Origin: a virus
Length of the DNA stretch: 21,130 bases
Virus record (IMG/VR): IMGVR_UViG_3300034200_000366
Span: 1-21,130 of that record
Reading direction: 5' to 3' (one strand)
Shown here one piece after another: positions 13,583 through 20,662 of this stretch. Position numbers and translations under genes: made by a program. Every line of letters begins with the position of its first letter. Position 1 is the first letter of the stretch. The notes beneath the pieces are model-generated. The model did no database searches and was not told the origin of the DNA. It was given only the letters and a program-made list of their open reading frames with translations.

Positions 13583-15106
13583 ATGAGTACAATATCTACA
13601 GCCGTTGGACTTGACAGAAATTCAAGAGTAAGCGGTTATAATGTAAAACGAGGAGTGTTCACCACAGGTACACAAAATTTACCTCAAATCATTGCTGTTT
13701 TTGGTGAAGCAAATACCGCTAATCAATCAGGTTTGACTGTTACGAAAAGAGAAGTTACAAGTGCAGCAGAAGCGGCACAGTTGTATGGTTATGGTTCTCC
13801 TATTCACAGCCAAATGCGTATTTTAAGACCTTTATCTGGTGATGGAGTTGGAGGAATACCTACAATTGTATTTCCACAAATTACTGCTGGAGGTGCAACT
13901 GCTACTGTAAGAGCTTGGACTGTTGTAGGTACTGCCACAGCAAATACTACTCACTATATTATAGTTAATGGTAGAACAAATATTGATTTTCAAGAATATG
14001 CTGTAAACATTGTTGTTGGAGATACTCCTACAATCGTTGCTACAAAAATAAGAGATGCTATAAATTCAGTTTTATCATGTCCTGCAACCGCTGCAAATAC
14101 GGCAGGAGTTGTAACCGCAACTACCAAATGGAGAGGTATAACAAGTGCTGAATTTAATCTTAGTATTAGTTATGGGGCTAACGTTGCTGCTGGATTATCT
14201 TATAGTCAAACAACTTCTACAAATGGTGCTGGAGTAGTTGATTTAGCACCATCATTAGCACAGTTTGGCGATGATTGGTACACAATGGTAACTAATCCTT
14301 ACGGAACTGCTCATTTGGCTGTTTTAGAACAATACAATGGATTGCCTAATGACGTTAATCCAACTGGACGTTATTCTGGATTAGTTTACAAACCATTTTG
14401 CGCATACTTTGGAAGCGTTCTTTCAGACAAAGATGATTTAGTTGCCATAACTGATGATGCTGCAAGAAAATCAGAAGTAACTAACGTTGCTTGTGTTGCT
14501 CCAGGTTCTTTAGGTTTTTCATGGGAAGCCGTTGCCAATGTTGTTGCTTTAGCTTCAGTTGTTTATCAAAATGCACCTAATTTAGACGTAAACAATTTGT
14601 CTTATCCAGATATGCCAATACCTTCAAATGGTGATATTGTAGATATGAGAGATTACAATAACAGAGATTTTTTAGTGAAAAAAGGTTGTTCAACCGTATT
14701 ATTAAAAAATGGTGCTTATGTAATACAAGACTTGGTTACAACTTATCATCCTGACGGAGAAATTCCATTACAATATGCTTATCCAAGAAACTTAAACATA
14801 GACTGGAATCTGGCAGATTCATACAGAACTTTTGAAACATTGTACTTGCAAGACAAGACATTGGTTGCTGATGGTCAAATAGTAGATGTAGATGGTTGTA
14901 TTAAACCTAAAGAGTGGAAAGGATTAGTTTATGAATTGTTTGACAACTTAGCTGAAAAGGCATTGATTAATGATCCAGAGTTTTCTAAATCAAGCATGGT
15001 TGTTCAAATTAGCACCTTAAATCCTAATCGATTTGAAACTACTTTTAGTTACAAAAGAACAGGAATTGCGAGAATTGAAAGTACAACTGCAAAGGCAGGA
15101 TTTTAA
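13583..15106 (+). CDS. Contractile tail sheath protein
   Basis: A 507-residue sheath protein that would form the contractile outer tail tube and drive injection. The N-terminal arm has 'VFTTGTQNLPQIIAVFGEAN', then 'TVTKREVTSAAEAAQLYGYG' and 'RPLSGDGVGGIPTIVFP', typical of Mu gpL-type sheaths. Residues about 103-220 are an inserted Thr/Ala/Val-rich beta domain (starting AGGATATVRAW). The core resumes with 'FGDDWYTMVTNPYG'. The C-terminal section holds 'NNRDFLVKKGCSTVLLKNGA' and 'RNLNIDWNLADSYRTFETLY', also typical. Its presence shows that this is a myovirus-type phage. It precedes the tube gene, as is usual. Confidence 0.9.
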   Translation: MSTISTAVGLDRNSRVSGYNVKRGVFTTGTQNLPQIIAVFGEANTANQSGLTVTKREVTSAAEAAQLYGYGSPIHSQMRILRPLSGDGVGGIPTIVFPQITAGGATATVRAWTVVGTATANTTHYIIVNGRTNIDFQEYAVNIVVGDTPTIVATKIRDAINSVLSCPATAANTAGVVTATTKWRGITSAEFNLSISYGANVAAGLSYSQTTSTNGAGVVDLAPSLAQFGDDWYTMVTNPYGTAHLAVLEQYNGLPNDVNPTGRYSGLVYKPFCAYFGSVLSDKDDLVAITDDAARKSEVTNVACVAPGSLGFSWEAVANVVALASVVYQNAPNLDVNNLSYPDMPIPSNGDIVDMRDYNNRDFLVKKGCSTVLLKNGAYVIQDLVTTYHPDGEIPLQYAYPRNLNIDWNLADSYRTFETLYLQDKTLVADGQIVDVDGCIKPKEWKGLVYELFDNLAEKALINDPEFSKSSMVVQISTLNPNRFETTFSYKRTGIARIESTTAKAGF

Positions 15107-15125
15107 CCTTAAAAAATAAAAAGAA

Positions 15126-15533
15126 ATGGCAAATTTTGTATTCGGGGATTGTGTAAATATTACTTGTTCTCACTTAGGCCAAACATATCGGTTTTCTCCA
15201 AAAGCCAACGAATCATTTAATGTTGATAAAGGCGGTATTCGAGGAAATGACGATATGAATCAAGTAACATCAAACGGTCAAATGATGTCACAATTAAACA
15301 ACGCAAGATGGGCTGTTGATGGTCTTATTGCGGTTGATCAAAATTCTGATTTGGAATTATCATCTTTGAATTTAATGGCAGGTTCTCCTTCATTAGGAAG
15401 ATGGCAGTTTGATATGATTTCTGGAGCAATCTACGTTGGAACAGGCAGACCAGTTGGAGATATTGCTACAGATTCAAATGCTGGAACTTTGCCTTTAAAA
15501 GTTTCTGGTGGCGGTATTCTACAGAAAATATAA
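15126..15533 (+). CDS. Tail tube protein (Mu gpM-like)
   Basis: A 135-residue protein in the tube position after the sheath. It has the tail-tube beta-barrel outline: 'FVFGDCVNITCSHLGQTYRF', an aromatic 'NNARWAVDGLIAVDQNSDLE' middle and a C-terminal 'GTLPLKVSGGGIL'. It should polymerise into the inner tube inside the sheath. The ATG lies in the A-rich sequence AAAAATAAAAAGAAATG (15112-15128), which also precedes the fibre gene at 20663. The length is typical for Mu/P2-type tubes. Identity rests on order and fold pattern. Confidence 0.8.
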   Translation: MANFVFGDCVNITCSHLGQTYRFSPKANESFNVDKGGIRGNDDMNQVTSNGQMMSQLNNARWAVDGLIAVDQNSDLELSSLNLMAGSPSLGRWQFDMISGAIYVGTGRPVGDIATDSNAGTLPLKVSGGGILQKI

Positions 15534-15549
15534 TTTTTAAATAAGCAAC

Positions 15550-15966
15550 ATGAAAAACACAGCAGTAAGTAAAGAAGTAGCATTGGATGAATTAGAAAAC
15601 TTTGTAAACAAGTTTGTAAAGAAACCAGTTGCTAAAAATGAATTGGAAGAAACATATCCTGACGTTTTAGATGCAATAATTGATGGTTATTTGTCATTTG
15701 ATGCAGAGGGATTGCCAAAGTTAAAGTTGAAGTTTCCAGTATTAGACGAAAACAAAAATCCAGTTTTATCTGAAATAACGTTTAAGACTAGAATTAAGCC
15801 AACAACGTTAGCAAATTTGGCAAAGGGATTACATCCTCAAAAAGAAGTTTTCCAATTGCAATTGAATATGACTTCGTATATTATTGACCAATCTGTAGCA
15901 ATGCTAGATAAGTTTGAGCGATATGATTACGATGTAATTAATCAAGTTTCTTCGGTTTTTACATAG
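15550..15966 (+). CDS. Tail assembly chaperone, zero-frame product
   Basis: A 138-residue helical and acidic protein between tube and tape measure. Its place marks it as the first tail-assembly chaperone (lambda gpG, P2 gpE, Mu gp41 analogue), which binds the tape measure during tail building. It begins 'MKNTAVSKEVALDELENFVN', has the motif 'LKFPVLDENKNPVLSEITFK' (residues about 58-77) and ends 'INQVSSVFT'. The stop at 15964-15966 lies just after a G GTT TTT run. A -1 ORF that starts overlapping it continues to 16136, so a share of ribosomes should make the longer product. Confidence 0.8.
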   Translation: MKNTAVSKEVALDELENFVNKFVKKPVAKNELEETYPDVLDAIIDGYLSFDAEGLPKLKLKFPVLDENKNPVLSEITFKTRIKPTTLANLAKGLHPQKEVFQLQLNMTSYIIDQSVAMLDKFERYDYDVINQVSSVFT

Positions 15967-16136
15967 ACTGGTGTTACGATGGTTTAGACAATATTATTAA
16001 AAGTCTAGTAGATTATCATCATTGGAATATCAGCGAAGTAAAAAAAATGTATTGTGACAGTTTTGATTTTGAAGGATTGTTATATTGGTACGATGAACTT
16101 ATAAGAATGGATAAAGAATCCAAAAAGAAAAAATAA
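15550..16136 (+). CDS. Tail assembly chaperone -1 frameshift fusion product
   Basis: If ribosomes slip by -1 on TTT at 15958-15960, the first 137 residues of the chaperone join a 58-residue extension (15960-16133, stop TAA at 16134-16136). The result is a 195-residue protein. The extension starts YIDWCYDGLDNIIKSLVDYH and includes 'HHWNISEVKKMY' and 'LLYWYDELIRMDK', ending in Lys residues, much like the second part of gpGT-type chaperones. The -1 frame is open only from 15942 and has no usable start until an ATG deep in the extension. A separately translated gene is therefore unlikely. The terminator at 16139 begins 3 nt after the stop. Confidence 0.75.
15954..15960 (+). promoter_or_regulatory. 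Candidate -1 ribosomal frameshift site (GGTTTTT)
   Basis: In the zero frame this reads G GTT TTT, with the stop TAG two codons later (ACA, TAG). It is the only slippery-type run within the 25-nt overlap (15942-15966) of the zero and -1 frames. The Phe codon re-pairs perfectly after a -1 slip, while Val would pair imperfectly. The hairpin at 16139 is too far to act as a stimulator. Confidence 0.6.
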
Positions 16137-16138
16137 TT

Positions 16139-16181
16139 AAAATCCTCTTAGTTAGTTGTAGAACGGCTAAGAGGATTTTTT
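16139..16181 (+). terminator. Strong intrinsic terminator before tape measure
   Basis: AAAATCCTCTTAG (16139-16151) pairs perfectly with CTAAGAGGATTTT (16167-16179) over a 15-nt loop, and a T-run spans 16176-16181. It is 17 nt before the tape-measure ATG, so it may reduce the tape-measure transcript relative to upstream sheath and tube genes. It shares AGTTAGTT and ACGGCTAA with the hairpin at 1-38. Confidence 0.8.
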
Positions 16182-16197
16182 ACTAAAACAAAGAATT

Positions 16198-18189
16198 ATG
16201 GCTATAGCTGCAATGCGTGTTCCTACTATATTTACTGCTGTAGATAGATTTAGCGATGTTGTTTCCAGAATGACAGCTAAGACTTCTGCTTTTGGAGCTA
16301 CTGCTGAAGCTGCTGCAATGCGTACTTCGAGGTCATTTAATCGAGCAGGAACAAATATGCTTACTGCTGGTGTTGGAATGGCCGTAGGAATAGGATATGC
16401 AGTTAATGAGGCGGTAAAGTTTGAAAAAGCTATGGCCAACATTAGCACTACTATTGATAGTACACCACAATCAATGAGAGTGATGAGCGATTCTATTTTG
16501 AAAATATCAAAAGATATACCCGTTTCTATTTCTGAATTGACCTCTGGAATGTATGATGTTGTTTCTGTTGGAATTGAAGGAACGGCAAATCAATTGTCTG
16601 TTTTGAAAAATTCAAGTTTATTAGCCGTTGCTGGTTTGGGAACAGTTAAAGAAGCTGTTGACATAACTACATCATCAATAAATGCTTTTGGTAAAGAAGC
16701 TGGATCAACAGCAGAGGTTACAAATAAATTATTTAAAGCGGTTAAATATGGTAAAACTACTGTTGCTGGAATTTCTGAAAGTTTTGGTGCTTTTGCAGCT
16801 ATAATGAAAAATTCTGGAGTAACATTAGATGAATATTTAGGTTCTGCTGCTGCTTTGACTACTACTGGTATGACTATGAGTAGAGCGCAAACGCAAATTT
16901 CATCAGCCACAATAGCACTTATTAAGCCAAATTTAACGATGGCAAAAATATATAAAAGATTAGGAGTAAAAGACGTTCCTACTTTTATAAAACAAAGTGG
17001 TGGTTTAGTTGGAGCATTGCAAAAAGTAAATGATGTTTCTCAAAGCATGGGATTGAAGTTAGGTAGTGTGATGGGGAGAAAAGAAGGACTATCTGCATTG
17101 TTATCATTGTTGGGTGCGCAAAGAGGTAAATTTGGAGAAATTATGAAAGACATGGCTTCTGGAACAAATGTTTTAGGAGAAGCGTTTTCCAAACAAGAAG
17201 CCACACTTGCTACAAAAATTCAATTAATGAAAAACAACTTAACTATTTTAGCAATAAGAATAGGAGATGTTTTAATTCCTAGAGTAAAAGATTTGGTAGA
17301 TTCTATTTTGCCAGTTGTTCAAAGTGTTACTGCTTGGGCGCAAAGAAATGAAGGATTAGCAAATACGCTTTTAACTGCTGCCAAATGGTTGTTAATATTG
17401 GGGGTTGCATCCAAAATAACAGCATTTTTATTCTATGGATTAGCAAAGGCAATAGCTTTTGTTAAGTGGGCGCAAATAGCATATACTACCGTTGTTGAAC
17501 TTTGTACTGTAGCAACGTATCTAGCTGCTTCTGGTCAAGCTACATTTGCAGCTAGTTTGTGGGCGGTTGCTAGTGGATTAATGGCGGCTTATTGGCCAGT
17601 ACTTTTAGTAGTTGCTGCTTTAGGCGGATTGGCTTATGCTTTTTCTAACAGCAAAAAATCTACTGATTTTATGGTTAACGGACAAATAATGGCTTTAGGA
17701 AAAAGCAATAGAGCTTGGGAAAACAACACAAATACAATAAAAGTTGAATTAGCAAAACAAAGAAGTGCTGTTGAATCTGTTTTTAAAAGAACAAATTTAC
17801 AAGTTAATAGTCCTTATGATAAGAATAATTTATATGATTTAGGTGCTAACGGAATTGGAATGATAAATCAAAACGAAAAGAATAAATATTTATCTCAATT
17901 TAAAGGACTTGATGCAAGAACTTTAGCGAATATTTCTAAAAATTATGACATGAGCATGCAATCTGCTACAAAAAAATATTCTTTACCAAGTTCAGAAAAT
18001 GCTCCAGCCACTAATTTAGCGGGAAATCTATATTCAAAAGATGTTGAAATGATGGATTTTATGAAAGCTAATGAAAAAAGATTTAATTTAGATTTGAATG
18101 TTACTGCACCAGATGGTTATGGTGTTGAAGCAGGAAAAGCACCCGAAGGAATTACTGTAAAAACTACTAAAAATCAAGGAAACCGATAA
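16198..18189 (+). CDS. Tape measure protein (TIGR01760-like)
   Basis: A 663-residue tape measure protein that sets tail length. The N-terminal half has the classic outline: 'AVDRFSDVVSRMTAKTSAFG', then 'GTNMLTAGVGMAVGIGYAVN' and 'FEKAMANISTTIDSTPQSMR', then 'SISELTSGMYDVVSVGIEGT', matching the phage tail tape measure family. Two hydrophobic stretches (about 391-425 and 432-482) are typical membrane-contacting segments. The C-terminal part is charged and probably disordered. At about 0.15 nm per residue the tail would be near 100 nm, an estimate from the known ruler rule. It is preceded by a terminator. The stop TAA shares its last base with the next ATG. Confidence 0.9.
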   Translation: MAIAAMRVPTIFTAVDRFSDVVSRMTAKTSAFGATAEAAAMRTSRSFNRAGTNMLTAGVGMAVGIGYAVNEAVKFEKAMANISTTIDSTPQSMRVMSDSILKISKDIPVSISELTSGMYDVVSVGIEGTANQLSVLKNSSLLAVAGLGTVKEAVDITTSSINAFGKEAGSTAEVTNKLFKAVKYGKTTVAGISESFGAFAAIMKNSGVTLDEYLGSAAALTTTGMTMSRAQTQISSATIALIKPNLTMAKIYKRLGVKDVPTFIKQSGGLVGALQKVNDVSQSMGLKLGSVMGRKEGLSALLSLLGAQRGKFGEIMKDMASGTNVLGEAFSKQEATLATKIQLMKNNLTILAIRIGDVLIPRVKDLVDSILPVVQSVTAWAQRNEGLANTLLTAAKWLLILGVASKITAFLFYGLAKAIAFVKWAQIAYTTVVELCTVATYLAASGQATFAASLWAVASGLMAAYWPVLLVVAALGGLAYAFSNSKKSTDFMVNGQIMALGKSNRAWENNTNTIKVELAKQRSAVESVFKRTNLQVNSPYDKNNLYDLGANGIGMINQNEKNKYLSQFKGLDARTLANISKNYDMSMQSATKKYSLPSSENAPATNLAGNLYSKDVEMMDFMKANEKRFNLDLNVTAPDGYGVEAGKAPEGITVKTTKNQGNR

Positions 18190-18668
18190 TGAACACAACC
18201 GATTTATTATTATACGAAGCTGGAGCAGGAGGTGACTTTGCTATTATTGATGATGATTTGGTTATGGGAGAAAGTCTTTACCAACAAATATTTTTAGCAT
18301 TATTTGGAGGTAATATTGAAGCAAGTACCAAAGTAAATTATTTACCAACTGAAGAACGATTTGACTATTGGGGAAATCAACTAATTTGGAAAGATGAAAA
18401 GACAAAACAGTTTAATTCAGAAACCGAAAGAACAATACAAAATAATGCTTTAAATAGTTCTGGAAGATTGTTAATACTTCAAGCTGTTGATTTAGATTTA
18501 GCGTATTTGAAAACAATGTTAGACTACACTATTGACGTACAAATAACTGGTAGGGATAATTTGCGAATAATAGTTAACTTTACAGAAAAAACAAATCAAC
18601 AAGACAGAGTATTGCAAATGGTTTACGACAATGCAAAAAATGAAGTAATAATTGAAAAAATAATCTAA
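18189..18668 (+). CDS. Mu gp46-like baseplate protein
   Basis: A 159-residue baseplate component of the GP46 family (PF07409-like). The key outline is 'EAGAGGDFAIIDDDLVMGES' (residues 10-29: GGD and DDDL), then 'QIFLALFGGNIEAST', then 'LPTEERFDYWGNQLI' (residues 52-66), where family members have a GWWGD-like motif. The C-terminal half has a strand pair. In Mu it precedes gp47 and gp48, as here. Its ATG overlaps the tape measure stop by 1 nt, so no hub, spike or LysM gene lies between tape measure and this gene. Confidence 0.75.
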   Translation: MNTTDLLLYEAGAGGDFAIIDDDLVMGESLYQQIFLALFGGNIEASTKVNYLPTEERFDYWGNQLIWKDEKTKQFNSETERTIQNNALNSSGRLLILQAVDLDLAYLKTMLDYTIDVQITGRDNLRIIVNFTEKTNQQDRVLQMVYDNAKNEVIIEKII

Positions 18669-18669
18669 A

Positions 18670-19845
18670 ATGCGACCAATTCCAACCATACAGCAATTAA
18701 AAGCAAACATTTCAGGAGATTTTAAGAACAAATTAAATTTGGCCAACGATGCTTTAAAAAGAGTTCTTAATGCGTTCTCTTTAGTTATTTCTGCACAATT
18801 TCATTTGGCTTATTTGTATTTAAGAGATATTCAAGATAACATTTTTCCTGATACTGCCAATAGTGAAAGTGTTGGAGGCACACTTGAAAGACAAGGTAAA
18901 ATTTATTTGAATAGAGATAGGTTTCCAGATTCAGTTGGTTCGTTTAAAGTTTCAGTAACAGGAGTTGCGGGTTCAGTTTTACGTCAAAATATTACTTTTA
19001 AGTCAAATGAAGGAACACTTAATCCAGGACAAGTTTATGTTTTAGATACTCAATATACTTGTACAGGAACAGCAGATATAATTACTATTCGTTCACTAGG
19101 TGCTGGTTCAACTTTTAATTTAGCAGTAGGAAATAATTTAACTATTACAGAGCCAGTAATAGGCGTAAATCAAACTGTAAGCGTTACCGAAGTTGTAACG
19201 CAACCAACGGCAGGAGAAACAGAAGAATTGTATAGACAAGCTATTTTAAATGCAATTCAATTAGAACCGCAAGGAGGTTCAAGAGCTGATTATAGACAAT
19301 GGGCTACTGATGCGCAAGGTGTAAGATTAGTTTATCCTTATGTTACGGATGTTACCACTGGAATAGTAAGTATTTATGTAGAAGCGGTTTTAATAGACAG
19401 TACTGATGGATTAGGCACTCCAACAACTGCAATTTTGAATGATGTAGTGGCAGTTCTTAATTTAGATCCAGACGTTACGAAACCAACCTATGAAAGAGGT
19501 AGAAAACCAGCACAAGCATTTTTAAATGTTTTACCAATTACTTTAGTTCCAGTAGATATAACCATAACTGGATTAAATGTAAGCACTACTGATATTGAAA
19601 ATACAATTCAAGAAAGTATAGAAGCATTGCTTTATAGAGTTCGACCTTTTATATCTGGTGCGGATTTATTGAGAAATAAAAATGACATTTTGTACTATGG
19701 CAGAATGCAGTCAGCAGTAACAGAAAGTTTAACAAATGGAAATTTTTACGACAATTTAGAATTGTTTGTTGATGGAAATGTTGAATTGTCATATCAATTT
19801 ACTTTAGGAAACATTCCTTATTTAAGAAATTTAATATTCAGTTAA
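18670..19845 (+). CDS. Baseplate J-like wedge protein (Mu gp47-like)
   Basis: A 391-residue baseplate wedge protein (PF04865 outline). Features are 'NSESVGGTLERQGKIYLNRD' (residues about 64-83), the beta-rich middle 'GSVLRQNITFKSNEGTLNPG', 'GAGSTFNLAVGNNLTITEPV' (typical 'G..GN....G..L' pattern), and 'ETEELYRQAILNAIQLEPQG' followed by 'GGSRADYRQWA'. The last is the well-conserved helix and D/Y/W segment of J-type proteins. The C-terminal section has a second beta domain. It starts 1 nt after the gp46 stop. The length is normal for this family. Confidence 0.85.
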   Translation: MRPIPTIQQLKANISGDFKNKLNLANDALKRVLNAFSLVISAQFHLAYLYLRDIQDNIFPDTANSESVGGTLERQGKIYLNRDRFPDSVGSFKVSVTGVAGSVLRQNITFKSNEGTLNPGQVYVLDTQYTCTGTADIITIRSLGAGSTFNLAVGNNLTITEPVIGVNQTVSVTEVVTQPTAGETEELYRQAILNAIQLEPQGGSRADYRQWATDAQGVRLVYPYVTDVTTGIVSIYVEAVLIDSTDGLGTPTTAILNDVVAVLNLDPDVTKPTYERGRKPAQAFLNVLPITLVPVDITITGLNVSTTDIENTIQESIEALLYRVRPFISGADLLRNKNDILYYGRMQSAVTESLTNGNFYDNLELFVDGNVELSYQFTLGNIPYLRNLIFS

Positions 19846-19847
19846 AA

Positions 19848-20642
19848 ATGTACGAAGTAACAGAAAAAAGTACTGTTTTTGGATTAAAAACACCTTTTGG
19901 ATTGAGAACACCTTTTAGGTTTCCAAATCCTAGTGGTGTTTCTTTGACAGATTTATTTTCAAGTTTAGCATTACAACTTTACCCAACAGGAAGGGCTTTT
20001 AATCTACTTAAAAATAGCATAATGGATAAGTTTCATTCTGCTATAAATATGAGCTTTATTAGATTATTAAACGATGCCAAATCAACTATAGATTCGTGTT
20101 TTCCAGATAACGAGAACTTTGACGAAAATGATTGTGCTTTATGGGAGTATAGATTTGGGATTACGACAAACGAATTACTTGATTTGCCAAATAGAAGATT
20201 AGCGATTTATCGCAGAATGTCAAGAGGTAGAAATATACCCGCAAGACAACATATTCTCTATTTAGAGTATCAATTACAATCAGCAGGTTTTGATGTTTAT
20301 GTTTATGAAAATGGATTTATAGAAGGTGGCGTATTAGTACATAAAAGACCTAATGAAATATTAGCACTTATTCCTCCAACAACCCAACATGGAGGAAGTT
20401 CGCAACATGGTATAGGATTACAACATGGAGGAGTAAATTCGGAAGTCATTGCAAATTCCTATAAGCCAAATGAATTGTATAGTGTTGGAGATAATTATTT
20501 GTCAAAGACATTTTTTATTGGTGGATCAAGTTTAGGAACTACTGCTATTGTACCAGAAAACAGACAAGAGGAATTTAGAGAACTTGTTTTAAAATTGAAA
20601 CCAGCACATTTAGTTGTTTTCACATTTATAGATTATTTGTAA
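19848..20642 (+). CDS. Mu gp48-like tail protein (DUF2313) with hexapeptide repeats
   Basis: A 264-residue baseplate/tail protein. The DUF2313/gp48-type signature is 'LYPTGRAFNLL' (residues 44-54), a helical 'IRLLNDAKSTIDSCFPDN' (71-88) and 'DCALWEYRFGI' (95-105), then the 'RRLAIYRRMSRGR' helix. A beta-rich C-terminal half follows, ending 'LKPAHLVVFTFIDYL'. Two stretches of three 18-nt repeats occur: residues 11-28 (FGLKTPFGLRTPFRFPNP) and 180-197 (QHGGSSQHGIGLQHGGVN). Such repeats are unusual for gp48 itself but common in fibre-connecting parts. The gene follows gp47 as in Mu, with a 2-nt gap. Confidence 0.8.
   Translation: MYEVTEKSTVFGLKTPFGLRTPFRFPNPSGVSLTDLFSSLALQLYPTGRAFNLLKNSIMDKFHSAINMSFIRLLNDAKSTIDSCFPDNENFDENDCALWEYRFGITTNELLDLPNRRLAIYRRMSRGRNIPARQHILYLEYQLQSAGFDVYVYENGFIEGGVLVHKRPNEILALIPPTTQHGGSSQHGIGLQHGGVNSEVIANSYKPNELYSVGDNYLSKTFFIGGSSLGTTAIVPENRQEEFRELVLKLKPAHLVVFTFIDYL
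19877..19930 (+). repeat. Three 18-nt imperfect tandem repeats in gp48-like gene
   Basis: Units start at 19877, 19895 and 19913 and encode FGLKTP, FGLRTP and FRFPNP. The first two units are highly similar, the third diverged. Each keeps the frame, so the repeat count could change without breaking the gene. Confidence 0.75.
20385..20438 (+). repeat. Three 18-nt imperfect tandem repeats (QHGG-type)
   Basis: CAACATGG recurs at 20385, 20403 and 20421, exactly 18 nt apart, encoding QHGGSS, QHGIGL and QHGGVN. The His/Gly-rich units could form a beta-turn or metal-binding spacer. This is an inference. Confidence 0.8.
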
Positions 20643-20662
20643 TATTGTAAAAATAAAAAGAA

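Noticed and set aside
15963-16136. Independent gene for the second chaperone part
   Set aside because: There is no ATG, GTG or TTG in the -1 frame near its beginning. The first ATG lies well inside the conserved helical part, so frameshift expression is favoured.
16167-16910. Minus-strand ORFs opposite the tape measure (16167-16448 and 16590-16910)
   Set aside because: Ala/Val-rich shadow frames opposite the strongly supported tape measure gene; nothing suggests real coding.
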